Of a stretch of 64,000 bases of DNA, positions 34,341 to 46,152 are shown piece by piece (position 1 is the first letter of the stretch; each line of letters opens with the position of its first letter). A program made the position numbers and the translations under genes. Source of the DNA: Cyprinodon diabolis (Eukaryota > Chordata > Actinopteri > Cyprinodontiformes > Cyprinodontidae); assembly GCA_030533445.1 (NCBI GenBank), contig CM060068.1, positions 28,816,510 to 28,880,509 of the forward strand. The letters are read 5' to 3'. The notes beneath the pieces were generated by a model. The model searched no databases. It worked only from the letters and a program-made list of their open reading frames with translations, and was not told the DNA's origin.

Positions 34341-37300
34341 TGATTTTTTTGTTTGTTTTCACACCTTTTATGGGAGTTGCTTGTCCCCACTACTTTCTTA
34401 TTTACCCACTGCATGCATGCTCAATATCTTACCTGCAGTCAAGTTGTTTTGTTGCAGTAAATGCACAAATCACTCAGAATTACCAACAAATACAGCATAA
34501 AAAATGTAAAAAACAGAAATTAAACTTAATTAGCCAACGGGGCTTAATAAGTTTATCAGAAAGCCTTTGTATGCAAAGGCGCTACTTAAAGTTCAATATT
34601 TAGAGCCTTGATCTCAGAACAGAACACAGAATTAAGTCTGACGCATATTTTTTACTTTAATCAAACCATTTCTAGTGGTGATAAATAGCTTCATTTGCCA
34701 CCATGTGATAGTTCTTTGCCAATAAAGTAATCAGCTGATGTAATTTCACTCAAAGTTGAAAAAATAAATGGGCATAACAACTGGATGAGCTGCGTGTTTA
34801 CTCTCTGGCTGATTACTTGTCAGGTATTTGAAGCAGAATATGAGCTCTAATTACCCTCACTTAGCATCTTCATCTACTTCCTGAAGTTGTATATCCCCCC
34901 TTACTGTTACATAAACAATTCTGCTGTACTTACTGAATTTGTATTATTTATACTACCAAATGAAGCAAACGGAAAAAAAGCAATGAATCATGAAACACAA
35001 CCAGAGACCACCAGATTCCTTAGATTTTTAGCTTGAAAATGTCATTCTTTTCATAACTGTACATTTTTTTTCTTCATTTGACTGCACTATTTCTTATTAG
35101 GGAATTAGTGCCTGAGTAATCTGATTAGGGTGATCTAAAATTTGACTGCAGGGTTGTTTTTCAAGTATTCACCTGATCTATCAGTTTCTCCTTCCAATTA
35201 TCTCATACCAACACAATGAAAAGAATAAATAGATACAAGAGCAGCTGTTTATGCAAAGCTTTTCCTTTTTATTTATATTTGAAGTTAGTCTTAAATCATG
35301 TGGAAAAAGAAATATAATTTGCTTTCTGTTGTCAATGGGAAGTTTGTTCTGCACCCCAGCAGCAGAGATAGATTTTTGCAGGAGCAGGTCTATTCCCCCC
35401 GCAGCTACATGAAACAACTCCCATCAGATTTTAGGCATTAAACCAGAACACCAGGAGGCTGAGTCGGTGAAACTGTCAGAACAAAAACCTGTTTGAGACC
35501 AGAAGGAAAGCTATTATACATGGAATAATTGACAGTTTGTAGCCTGCATGCCTGCTTTATGTGTGAACATGAAGGGTGAACATTCTGTCCAATGTGACCA
35601 TTCAATTCCATCTTAATGGTACGGTCAAACATTTCAGTTTCTATTTTATGTTAAATTTTATTCTCAGATTTTCAACAAAACAATATGAATGATAATTAGA
35701 TTTGATTCCAATGCTTCTAAAACCCCCTCAGTAAAATAATGTCCTCAAAGTAATTGGAGAAAATACTAAAACATCATCCAGAGACACATTGGTTTGTGAG
35801 GGCTTTATACTGTACATTCGGACAGAAGGTCAAAGTGTTTACCTAATATTGATTATAACCAAAGTTCACAAAGCCATTGTTAGATTTTATCAGCCAATCT
35901 ATTTTTACAGCTCCTGTTTACTGTCAACAAAGGTCAACAAAAAGAGCCAAAATCAACAAATGTAGACTCATTAACAACTCTAGGCATGGCTCTACTGTGT
36001 TAATACCCCTGGACTCAGAATAATAATGTTCACAAATTAGACTCTTTTAGCTATGAGAACACAACATTTTGTTAAAACTATATACTATGAAAGTGTTATT
36101 TCTTTACCAAATAGAAGCTTAAATTATTTGGAATTGGCATGCCACCCTAATTAGGTAAATACTTAAAACAGCTAAGATGACATTTATGAATTTGTTCAGT
36201 AATGTCCACATTAAGAGAGTGGTGCCCAAACAACACAGCCATGACCCGATGATACTGTACAGTTACATACTATGGCATGCATGTACTCTGTCAGCATTTT
36301 GCAAACAGCCTTGTTGCTTAGTGGCAGTGGATGCAAGATGAATCAGTTTTATTATCTGATTAGTTTTTTTTGGTACATTTCTTGCCCCTATGGAGCACTC
36401 ACATCTTGTGCATAAAGCAATAAATTTACAATCCTAAATATCACAGCATCTTTTTCTGTTCTTGTACATTAGTACACCATCAATTTTACAAATTTCATTA
36501 TCGAACATATAACACATTTGGAACAAGGGGGATATACTATACTTCACACATTTGATAGGACTTTAGTTTTTCATCTTATCATGTGCATTTTAAAACAAGC
36601 CAGCATGCTGTATGAGCAAACAGCATCCTTCCATCTGAACAAATCTTTGAGACACTAGTATTACTGTCTAGTACTGTTTTTTGTCTTTTGGTTTCATTAA
36701 ATGTAGATAATAATTTTTACAATTACAATTTTTTTCTGAGATTCTTTGTCAAAAATGACCAAGTAACGTCTTAAATAACTTCATATGCTGAATTTAAGGT
36801 ATTACATTGCACAGTTCTGCAGTATAGTAAATTCCTAGCAAAAAAAAAAATTATTGATGTGAAGTATTTTTGGAGAGTGAACAACTTTGCAGCAACCCCC
36901 TGCATTCTTCATTTTCCCCTTAGGATTGATTTCAGACTAGGCACTGGCTCACACTGTGAGGAGAGAAAATCCATCTCCAGTAACTCAGCAACACTCAGGC
37001 TAGAGGTTGGTGTTTTAGTTTTGTGTTTTACTTTTCATGTGAATTCCTGCTTCAGGCCCTCCAGAGGCAGCCATTAATGACTGGAATGGTCGTCTTTCAA
37101 TGCACTCGCCCAAGTGTGAAGATGGCTTGGAAAAGAGTGATGTGCAGGTCATTACTGATCTATTTAGGGCCTGACACTTGCTGGCATCACTTGGCGTGAT
37201 ATCCTGGAAAGGTCAGTACTGTGTGGAAAACAGTTTCACAAGGATCTCATGCCTGGCTGGATTGCTTTGGGTGCAGGATGACTGAAGCAAGGAAGCCTGA

Positions 37301-39013
37301 TTTGGCCATTAAGCCTCAAATGAAAAAAGAAAGAAAAAAATCAGCTTAATCACAGGCAGATTCCTTTTCACTATTTCAGTTGCTGTTATTCCCCCTTCCC
37401 TGCGGGAGAATTTTCCTCTCACCTGATGACACAGGGTCTATCTACATCTACAGGTTTGCCTGCCTTTTCCTAGTCACTTCTGTTCAGTTTGTTCAGGCAT
37501 CACCAAGTAGGATACCTGAGTGAAATATACAAACATGATATGTTGCTTAATCAGGGTTTTACAGTTGCGCATCTCATCTGCAACCATGGAGTGGGCCACC
37601 AGGAATAGTCACTTAGAAAATATTCAAAACTTGATACAATGAGGATAAGAAAATGGAACATTTTAAAGCTTGAAAAAATATTTTCATTAACATGAAAATA
37701 TGATAATATCACCTTTTTCTAATCTCAACATGAGCATGGTTTTTGCATCAAAATGACAGATGCCAGTTAGGTAACTATTCAAAGAAATGCAAAATGAATA
37801 ACCCAGATCTAAATATTTTAAAATCTCACAATATTTTAAGGTTGCCAAAGAATTGTTCTTTTATTATATAAATATTCCAGAAATCTAACATAAACAATTA
37901 AAAAAATATGAAAACAGCACTTCTTTAGTATCAATCACACCACAAATTTGAATTGTATCCAGATACAATGTTTGATTATGAGTACCTTATAGAGTATCAA
38001 TATTTTCATCTCTCTACTTTTAGAGCAACCAGAAAAACAGGCTTATGAACTCCCTGGTTATTCCTGGGAAAAGAAAAAAATCTGGGGCTTTAAATCCTAG
38101 AGCTTTCAGTGCAAAAATGAGCTATTGTGGTTAAATATTCTAAGCACATACCATTTTAATTTTTTATGCACACATTATAATATCGTATGAAATGGAAATG
38201 ACATAATGGGTTTTAGAAAACTGGTTTTACAACCTGAAATTCATTGCTAAGTCACCTAAACCCAAAGTAAATGAGAGAGCTGAAATGACATGATGTCAAC
38301 TAGAAAAATAAAATAAATATTAGTGACTGTTTAACTGAAACTGTTACAGATTATTAGGTTTGAATGTTTCACTAGAAACTTGGAAGTAAAATTTTAACAA
38401 TAGTTCTTGGTATTGTACATTCAGTTCTCTTTTTCCTGACCTCTTGGTACAATGCAAACGCAGGAGGAAACCTTTGCTAAAAATAGTATAGGATACAAAC
38501 CATAGCCATTTAAGGTGCATGAAAAAACAGGCAAGGAATGGAAATTGGGATTTTAACAACTAATATAAGATTAACTAGACACATGGGCCTGTATTTAAAA
38601 AGAAGGCTAAGTAAAAGTGATTTTGTTTTAGGAAAAAAAATCATAAAATAAGGGTTTATTCAGAGGCCTCCTTAATTGGAAACTTTTAAGGAATAGCCAA
38701 ATGCCCCTTCTTCACTGTGTGTTCTTTGCAGACTTATAAGGATATTCTATCACACACATGGATTTAAAAATCATTTATGTTTGCAGATAAAACATGATCA
38801 GATTTTTGTTACACATCACTGTGTACAACAAAGTTGTTTATCTACAACAATAGGCAACTCCAAAGGGAACACTTTAGTGCGCTTCTTGGCTGGGGAAGCT
38901 GACTGCCTCCCCACTGTGCACATCACTGGCCACAACCAAAGGTTACTCCACAATTATCATATAGCCCTATTTGCAATGCCCAAAATTCGCAGATTGCATA
39001 CCTGGCATGAGTC
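34341..39013. other. No gene recognised
   Basis: About 4.7 kb, AT-rich. I find no exon, RNA gene or bounded transposon. Short open frames show no domain. Confidence 0.4.
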
Positions 39014-39017
39014 TTAA

Positions 39018-39565
39018 AGGGGAACACGTTATTTTTTTTTTACATCTGGCCCTTGATTTTACGTTATTACATCATGTTCTACTCACCCATATGAGTTTTG
39101 TGTCATTTGGTGCCGCTTTGTTTTTAAAAGATACATTGAAAAAAAAATTATGCAACCGGTTTTGGCATTTAATTAATCATATTACTTTACTTTAACACAA
39201 TTGTTTTATGTTAGCAGGCTGGGATGTAAAACAATTGTGTTAAAGTAACAAAATATCATTAAGTAAATGCCAAAAGCGGATGCATTATTCTTTTCAGTGA
39301 TATAAAAAATATAACCGCGGATGTCTGGGGGACAGTGATTCGCCTACCTGTTATGAATGCTGGCGTACCATAAAGAACAAATTATGAACAGTTTGGTTTG
39401 TGCCTTCAAGTCGTCTGCCCATAGGAGGACGTTACTTGGATATAACCTCACGGAATATCTTCAGAACATCTCCAAATGACACAAAACTCATATGGGTGAG
39501 TAGAACATGATGTAATAACGTAAAATCAAGGGCCCAATAAAAAAACAAAAAACCGAAATTCCCCT
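39018..39565. mobile_element. TTAA-type MITE (T2/Kolobok or piggyBac-like)
   Basis: 548 bp between TTAA duplications (39014-39017 and 39566-39569). Both ends read TTAAAGGGGAA in the outward-in direction, matching the TTAAAGGRR motif of T2-type MITEs. After a variable T-rich stretch the arms are essentially identical for about 65 bp (from GGCCCTTGATTTTACG to TGTGTCATTTGG). A second, looser inverted pair (around TTTAACACAATTGTTTTA) folds the centre. No coding capacity. Confidence 0.85.
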
Positions 39566-39792
39566 TTAAAAGGTTTCCCAGGCCGACCTAAAGAGTGGAA
39601 AAGTCGAACCCTTCCCACACCCCAGTGATACAATTTCTTTCCAAGGTCCTACACGTATGGAAGCAGGGAGACGTTCAGGGATGATGGAGGAAGGACAGGG
39701 GAACAAAAGGCCCCAAATGACTCCAAAAAGAACCCCCATTCTCTAAAACCCATCAGCAAAGGTAGCTACCAGCACAGCCATTTTAAGTCAAT

Positions 39793-39800
39793 GGTAGCAG
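39793..39800. repeat. hAT target duplication, left copy
   Basis: GGTAGCAG, identical to the copy at 46145-46152. Confidence 0.93.
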
Positions 39801-40394
39801 CAGGGGCGGATTAAGAAATTTTGGCCCCCTGGGCCTGACATGGTCTTGGCCCCTCAACCCCCCGCGCGTGCGGGCGCACACACACGCACGCACTATGCAA
39901 GAAATACTGTATACTGTGAACAGACATGCACACTGTCCTGTACAGAAGAGTGCACATACTGCACACACAATATTAGGTATACCACACAGACACTGACAAG
40001 CACAGGTTTCACACAGACACAGGGGGAGGGGATAAATGGCCTAAAAATAAACATTTTGGAAAATGATTATGCCCACTTCAGTGATGGTGCATTGGGTCAT
40101 TTGAGAGATATTATGTATTGGAAGTTGGTAGCTATCATGAAATAAACCCCCCACCCCACCCAAAAAACTAAATTGGACATGATTTTTGCCCCCTTTTCCT
40201 CCCTTCTATCATTAAAAATAAAATAATATCTTAGGAAAACACTTTGGCATAACGGCAGCTGTGCAGCAAATTGAGGCTCAAAGTCTGTATCTATTTGTGG
40301 TTAAGCTTGAGGAGAAGGAGAAAGGTAAAATGATAACATGCATCGGAGAGCACCACAAAGAAAGGTGTAGGCCAGTTCATGGTACAAGGGCTGC

Positions 40395-41105
40395 ATGCAG
40401 GTCAAGATAGCCCATTTCCAAGAATGCTATAGTGGCTGGACAGGCACTGGACATGTCCTGAACTCAGTGTCAGACGTGGCTGCCGAATACTTGGATGAAG
40501 TGAAGCAGCTGACAGATCTCATGCTGCCCCATCTGAAGACTGTCCTGGCCAGGCAGAGGATGGATGAGGAGACCTTCCCAATGGACCCTGTCAGTGAACA
40601 GGCTAGTAACATTGATGGCACCCCTGTGCACAACATTGCATCCCAATGTGGCAAGGTGGACTACAAACTGAAGAAGTTGGGCACACTGAACGCAGTCAAT
40701 AGGTCAATAATTTTACAGAAGTGCCAGGAGCTTCAGAGGTTTCAAAGCAGCAGCACAAGCAAAAAGGGAGGTTGAACTCAACTGGAGTAAATTCATGAAG
40801 GCAAAATTCGAGAGTAGGGCAGATGAGAAACAAGAGATGGCTCAAAGAAAGGAGAGTAAGAGACTAGACATGCTGGACACACTGAAATCTTTTTATGGCC
40901 CCTTCACGATAGTGGGGAAGTTGAAAAGTTCCTTGTGGATGAAAGTCTGCACAAGAATGCAAAGCTGCAGAGAATGAAGCTTGAGGTTCAGTTTGCCAGA
41001 GAAAGCACCAAGCTTCTGCCTAAAGTCAATCCTATCTTCACAATCCAGGTGACACTTCCCAGAAATGGCGAAAGTGCAATTCTCCAAGTCATAATGGATA
41101 CTTAG
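40395..41105 (+). pseudogene. Uncharacterised second gene of the hAT element
   Basis: A plus-strand coding-like region runs tail-to-tail with the transposase, ending 100 bp from its stop. Frame one (40395-40775) encodes 'HFQECYSGWTGTGHVLNSVS', then 'LPHLKTVLARQRMDEETFP'. A one-base insertion near 40742 moves the sense into a second frame with a basic, likely helical stretch (KAKFESRADEKQEMAQRKE). A one-base loss near 40905 returns it to frame one, which ends at TAG 41103-41105 with 'LQVIMDT'. The inferred ancestral product is about 236 residues. I do not recognise it. A stop upstream at 40368-40370 means the true start could be this ATG or an upstream exon. Confidence 0.6.
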
Positions 41106-41204
41106 AATTTTATGGTGGTGGTAAGTATTCATGAAAACAGGTAGCCTAACATTAGTGAATGGGTGAATTCTGGAAATAACCTAAAAATCTTACACAGTGC
41201 ACCT

Positions 41205-43769
41205 TTAAGCAAGGGGTTTCTTTCGTGCTTTCAATTTTGCAAAATCATCCACCACATCATTGAAGTCCAACTCTCTTGTCAGCTCACTCTCAATTGCCAT
41301 TAGAGATAACGCATTTAATCTTTTCTGAGTCATTCTTGTGCGCAGCTCATTTTTTACTCTTGACAAAAGAGAGAATGAGCGTTCTCCCTCACAGTTACTG
41401 ACCGGTAGAGTGAGAAAAATCTGTAGCGCAATGTATGTATTAGGAAACGTAGGCTGTAGTCCAAAATGTATTATTGTTTTGAGCAGTCCTGAAGGGGTCC
41501 TCTCCTCATCAGTGTTGTTGAGCTGTATAAAAGATTTGAACTGTATAAGCTCCTGTCCAAGACTTTCATTGAGGTCAGATGGGTGTGATTCAGTGAGAAT
41601 CTTGGCCTTGTGAAGGACTGAAGCATTGGACTCTGTATCCAAAGAGAAAAGGACACTGAACAAATTGTTCAGATGTTTGTAGGCCTCCAGACGGTGATTA
41701 AGGCTTGAACTCAGTTGATCAATAGAGGCAATAAATGTCTCTATTTGAAACAGTTGCCTTCCCTCAAGCACAACATCTGGGGATGCTGATTCATCAGCAA
41801 ACTTTTTACGTTTCCTCGTCAGTTCAGCCCTGTAAGATGGGGTGCCACCCAACATGTTTAAGGCTTTCTGCTCAAAATGATCAAATAGATCTCTTTGGGA
41901 GAGAACAAAGGTGCGCAGAGATTCCAGCAATCTAACTGCTGTACCAAGGTCCATGTCTGCTTTTTGAAGTTGCAGACTTGTGGCCTGAAATCTGGACAGA
42001 ACAGTGTCCCAAAAGCCTGCCATGAAGGCCATCTCAAGTGAATCCAGCTTCCGCACTAGACTGTCAGCTTCAGTTCGTGTGTCTCGTTTCTCTGTGTCAT
42101 CAGTGGAAATAACCTGTAGTGCTGCTTTTATTTTACTGTAGTTCTGCCACAGTGCTTTGGTAGATTCTGCACGGCAACTCCAACGTGTGTTGGATAAAGC
42201 TTTAAGTGTGAGATCTATGTTGGAATTGCCAAATACCCTGTCCCATCGGTGTGTGGATGCAGTTGTGAAGTTGTAAATAGACTGAATCAAGTCAAAATAC
42301 TTAGAGACTTCATTTCCACATCTGTCAATGCTGTTGACTCCCACCAAATTCAAAGAGTGAGCTGCACATGGAATATAGTGTATTAATGGGTTGCTTTTCT
42401 TTAAGTGAGCCTGCAACCCATTATACCTCCCTGACATGTTGCTGGCATTATCATAAGCCTGCCCCCTGCAATTTGACAGCTCTAACCCTAGATTTTCCAA
42501 CACAGACATGACACAGTTAGCCAAACTTTCACCTGTATGGCTAGTAATGGGCTCAAAACCCACAAAGCGTTCAACAACAATGCCCTCTTTGCTAACAAAA
42601 CGGAATATGAATGTCAATTGGTCCACATGAGATAAATCTGGGGTTGAATCCACAATGATAGAGTAGTATTTGCTTGCTTGCAGTTCATCTGCTATAGCCT
42701 GTTTGGTTTTTGCACCCATCAATTCAATGAATTCCTCACAAATGGTGGAGGACAGATATGAGGTATTACCTCGACCCATCTGCCCAAACTTTCTGATGTG
42801 ATTCTTTAGAAAGGGATCAAATTCAGCCAGGACCTCCAGAATACCAAGGTAGTTCCCATTGAGAGGAGACCCTAACGATTCATTTTTACCCCTAAATGCA
42901 AGGCCCCTTTCTGCAAGGAATTTAATGACTGCAACAACTCTTTGTAACACCTGCCTCCAATAGCTGCTCTCTGCCTGAAACTGTTTGAACAGGTCTGCAT
43001 CAACTGTGGCACCTTTGGCGCGGTTCAAGACTGCTTGCATGCAGGTTATGTGCTCAGCACTTCGCTCATGTTCACCAAATCTTTCTGAGTGTTTCCAATC
43101 ACAATAGCCTGTCACAAAAGAATGCGTTTTTGGGGAAAACAGTTTGCATGCAAAGCAGTAAACATTACCAGTAGAGGGAGAGTACATCAGCCACTCTCTT
43201 TGTACTCGTTGTCCATTGGGCAAGTGTGAAGTAAAATGTTCATTGTTTAGGCATCGGGTTTTGCCTCCTAGCCCACTGTTCCTCACAGAAGCTGGATAAT
43301 GGCTGTGACGGTTGTGAAATGATTTTGCACCTCTTTGAATGAGAACTTCCTTCATTGACTCAGTGAGGGTCTCAGCCCATTTAGCGGGATCACTAGGTAG
43401 AGTTGTCACTGTAGATGGTGTTGAAGAAAGATTCAGCTCATTTTCTATGCTGTCCAGAGGTGCAGTGACCTCAAATTCATCCGAGCAACTGGCTACTGCT
43501 GAATTGGTTGAATCATAAGCATCAGAAGCATTTGGTTCAGTGTCTACACTTGTAGTGGTCTCAGGATCTTGGGAGCTACATGCTAGCTCAGGTGCATTGC
43601 TAACCTTAGCTGAATTTGCAGTAGCATTTATAGAATTGCTTTCAGCAGATGTCTTTGTACTGAAGAAGCTGGAGATATTTGGAACACTCTCAAGTAAAAC
43701 TGATTCCTTTTTTTTCTTTTCTTGCTGAATTTTTTTTCTAGCTCCTCCACTTAAACGTTTATGATCCAT
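41205..43769 (-). CDS. hAT transposase, TTF-finger/DUF4371 type (ZMYM1-like)
   Basis: An intact 854-residue protein, a usual length for this lineage. The start is the ATG at 43769 (A at -3, G at +4). The frame is open to 44270 but that part only translates a GT array and leader. Residues 1-130 are low complexity and serine-rich with a basic start (nuclear). About 170-245 is a TTF-type zinc finger (REWLMYSPSTGNVYCFACKL). About 255-485 is a DUF4371-like RNase H-fold part. Candidate catalytic residues are Asp374 (IIVDSTPD), Asp440 (GQAYDNASNMSG) and Glu794 or Glu796 (SNCEGERSFS), with the hAT Cys468-x2-His471 pair. About 765-840 is the hAT dimerisation domain. Role: cutting and joining the element's own ends in the nucleus. 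Confidence 0.93.
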   Translation of the reverse strand: MDHKRLSGGARKKIQQEKKKKESVLLESVPNISSFFSTKTSAESNSINATANSAKVSNAPELACSSQDPETTTSVDTEPNASDAYDSTNSAVASCSDEFEVTAPLDSIENELNLSSTPSTVTTLPSDPAKWAETLTESMKEVLIQRGAKSFHNRHSHYPASVRNSGLGGKTRCLNNEHFTSHLPNGQRVQREWLMYSPSTGNVYCFACKLFSPKTHSFVTGYCDWKHSERFGEHERSAEHITCMQAVLNRAKGATVDADLFKQFQAESSYWRQVLQRVVAVIKFLAERGLAFRGKNESLGSPLNGNYLGILEVLAEFDPFLKNHIRKFGQMGRGNTSYLSSTICEEFIELMGAKTKQAIADELQASKYYSIIVDSTPDLSHVDQLTFIFRFVSKEGIVVERFVGFEPITSHTGESLANCVMSVLENLGLELSNCRGQAYDNASNMSGRYNGLQAHLKKSNPLIHYIPCAAHSLNLVGVNSIDRCGNEVSKYFDLIQSIYNFTTASTHRWDRVFGNSNIDLTLKALSNTRWSCRAESTKALWQNYSKIKAALQVISTDDTEKRDTRTEADSLVRKLDSLEMAFMAGFWDTVLSRFQATSLQLQKADMDLGTAVRLLESLRTFVLSQRDLFDHFEQKALNMLGGTPSYRAELTRKRKKFADESASPDVVLEGRQLFQIETFIASIDQLSSSLNHRLEAYKHLNNLFSVLFSLDTESNASVLHKAKILTESHPSDLNESLGQELIQFKSFIQLNNTDEERTPSGLLKTIIHFGLQPTFPNTYIALQIFLTLPVSNCEGERSFSLLSRVKNELRTRMTQKRLNALSLMAIESELTRELDFNDVVDDFAKLKARKKPLA

Positions 43770-43819
43770 ATTTCCCTTCTTTCTTTGCACATTGGCTCTT
43801 TGCCTATCACAACAGATAA

Positions 43820-43824
43820 ACCAA

Positions 43825-43861
<37 letters not shown>

Positions 43862-44691
43862 AGTTTGTTTGTGTGTTTATGATCGGTGCTGCTTCCTTCA
43901 AGTGTGTGAGGTGATTTAGAAAACTAGCAACCCAGCATAAACACTCCAAAGCAGAGAATAACAGCTTACTAGCATAGACAATTGAGAGCAGAGAATCAAC
44001 TGATTCGTCTGATAGACAGCAGGAGAGCAGAGTGGTCAGTGATGATCGAATCAAGAAAATGTCTAAATGGCAAGTGAACAGACTGATTTGTACTGAGGAG
44101 AAAGAGAGAGAGAGCCTATTACAGTGAAATATATTCCAAAAGAGCCAAGTGACTAGCTGAAGGCAGGGACAAATGCCTTGGAGTGACCAACAAGAGTGCA
44201 AAGTACCAAATGGCAAAATGTGGGAAGACCAACAGGCAGATCTGCTTTTACCACTTATCTTCACAACCAAAAAGTCGCTAAATGATGTTTTTAGTCGCTA
44301 GCCAGGTATGGCCAAAAGACACGAAATCTAGCGGCAAAGTCGGTCAATCACACTGACAGTGAAACAAATATTTTGAAAAGATAATAATTGTACAACTTTG
44401 TGCACTTTTTTCTTCTATCTAAATATTTTCACAAAGGACACCAAAATGTTGCTATCTGCAGGCAGCTTGCTAGCTATGATGGCAGCAACGATGTCTGCCA
44501 GACAGGAGAGAGTGGTCAGTGACGATCGAATCGAGAAAATGACAAAATGGGTCAAAGACCAAAAAGTTATTAACTGACAGCAGTGACAAATGTCAGACTG
44601 TAAACTTTTTCGAAAGAAAAGGACAAAATGGGAAGATGCTGATAGTAACAGCAAAATGGAAAATATAAGAATTTCCAAGTAATGCTCAACT

Positions 44692-44730
<39 letters not shown>
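43820..44730. repeat. Duplicated leader with two GT arrays
   Basis: GT arrays at 43827-43857 and 44695-44729 each accompany a related segment. 'GAGTGGTCAGTGATGATCGA' at 44030-44049 resembles 'GAGTGGTCAGTGACGATCGA' at 44510-44529, with similar CAGCTT-CTAGC text before both. It looks like a partial duplication of the sequence upstream of the transposase. Confidence 0.55.
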
Positions 44731-45130
44731 TAAACTTCTTGTTGAATGATTTCAAATTATCTCTGAGTCTGAACTGAGGGAAAGGAAACCAAATTTTGAG
44801 CAGTCTCTCACGAGTTCAAAATACCAAATGAGGAGATTCTAAAAGAACAGACCGGTTTATGAAAGACTCGATGGGGGAGGGGCACAGCTAAGAATACTTG
44901 AGTGAGATTCTGTGATCCAAATTCGAGATAGAGCTTTTTGATAATGATAATTTGTCAGAGTAAGGTTGTGTAATCAAAATTTGAGAATGAGCTTTGTCAA
45001 TCAATCAAGAATATTTGCATTAAGTTCTGTGATCAAAATTCAGAAACAACCTTTAATAATTGATAAAGAATATGTGAGTGAGGTTGTGTGATCCATCCAA
45101 TTTGAGAATTAGCTTTGATAATAATGATTG
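44731..45130. repeat. Degenerate tandem repeat in hAT leader
   Basis: About four diverged units of roughly 60-70 bp with the pattern 'GTGATCCAAATT(T/C)GAGA..GAGCTTT..ATAATGATAA' lie at 44890-45127, directly before the GC-rich minisatellite. Confidence 0.55.
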
Positions 45131-46115
45131 AGAGCCTCTGGCCCTCTGTGGATCATGGCCGCGGGGCCAATTTTGCCTGGCCCCTTGGGGCCTCTGTGGG
45201 TCGTGGCCGCGGGGCCAAGTTGGCCTGGCCCCTTGGGGCCTCTGACCCTCTATGGATCGGGGCCAAGTTGGCCTGACCCCTCGGGGCCTCTGGCCCTCTA
45301 TGGATCATGGCCGCGGGGCCAAGTTGGCCTGACCCCTTAGGACCTCAGGCCCTCTGTGGGTCGTGGCCACGGGGCCAAGTTGACCTGGCCCCTTGGGGCC
45401 TCTGGCCGTCTATGGATCGTGGCCGCGGGGCCAAGTTGACCTGGCCCCCTGGGGCCTCTGACCCTCTATGGATCGTGGCCGCGGGGCCAAGTTGGCCTGG
45501 CCCCTTGGGGCCTCTTACCCTCTATGGATCATGGCCGCGGGGCCAAGTTGGCCTGACCCCTTAGGACCTCAGGCCCTCTGTGGGTCGTGGCCGCGGGGCC
45601 AAGTTGACCTGGCCCCTTGGGGCCTCTGGCCTTCTGTGGCTTGCGGCCGCGGGGCCAAGTTGGCCTGGCCCTTTGGGGCCTCTGGCCTTCTGTGGGTCGT
45701 GGCCGCGGGGCCAAGTTGACCTGGCCCCCTGGGGCCTCTGACCCTCTATGGATCGTGGCCGCGGGGCCAAGTTGGCCTGGCCCCTTGGGGCCTCTGACCG
45801 TCTATGGATCGTGGCCGCGGGGCCAAGTTGGCCTGGCCCCTTGGGGCCTCTTACCCTCTATGGATCATGGCCGCGGGGCCAAGTTGGCCTGACCCCTTAG
45901 GACCTCAGGCCCTCTGTGGGTCGTGGCCGCGGGGCCAAGTTGACCTGGCCCCTTGGGGCCTCTTACCCTCTATGGATCGTGGCCGCGGGGCCAAGTTGGC
46001 CTGGCCCCTTGGGGCCTAAGATTATTATTTTTGCAAAAGTAGTTTTGCTTGGGTCGCGGCCGCGGGGCCAAGTTGGCCTGGCCCCTTGGGGCCTCTGGCC
46101 CCCTGGGCCTGGGCC
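45131..46115. repeat. 56-bp GC-rich minisatellite
   Basis: About 16 units plus one displaced unit at 46053-46115. The period of 56 bp is fixed by the spacing of GGCCGCGGGGCC (45365, 45421, 45477, 45533, 45589). Each unit contains GGCC-AAGTT-GGCC and GGCCCC-TT-GGGGCC, both self-complementary. Because 56 is not a multiple of three, all frames across the array open in turn; these are not genes. GC content is far above the surroundings. Confidence 0.95.
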
Positions 46116-46144
46116 CGGTAGGCCCGGTCATTAATCCACCTATG

Positions 46145-46152
46145 GGTAGCAG
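46145..46152. repeat. hAT target duplication, right copy
   Basis: GGTAGCAG, perfect match to 39793-39800. Confidence 0.93.

Larger units (their letters stand above)
39801..46144 (-). mobile_element. Complete autonomous-type hAT transposon
   Basis: 6344 bp bounded by a perfect 8-bp duplication GGTAGCAG. Terminal inverted repeats CAGGGGCGGATTAA (left) and CATAGGTGGATTAA (right, complemented) match at 11 of 14 positions. Inside are an intact transposase on the minus strand (41205-43769), a convergent second open frame on the plus strand (40395-41105, broken), two GT arrays, and a 56-bp GC-rich minisatellite near the transposase-proximal end. An 8-bp TSD, CAGGGGCGGA-type termini and the transposase domains all agree on the hAT superfamily. 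Confidence 0.95.

Noticed and set aside
43770..44270. N-terminal extension of the hAT transposase to 44270
   Set aside because: The extra 167 codons translate a GT microsatellite and leader text; the ATG at 43769 has a good context and begins the basic N-terminus.
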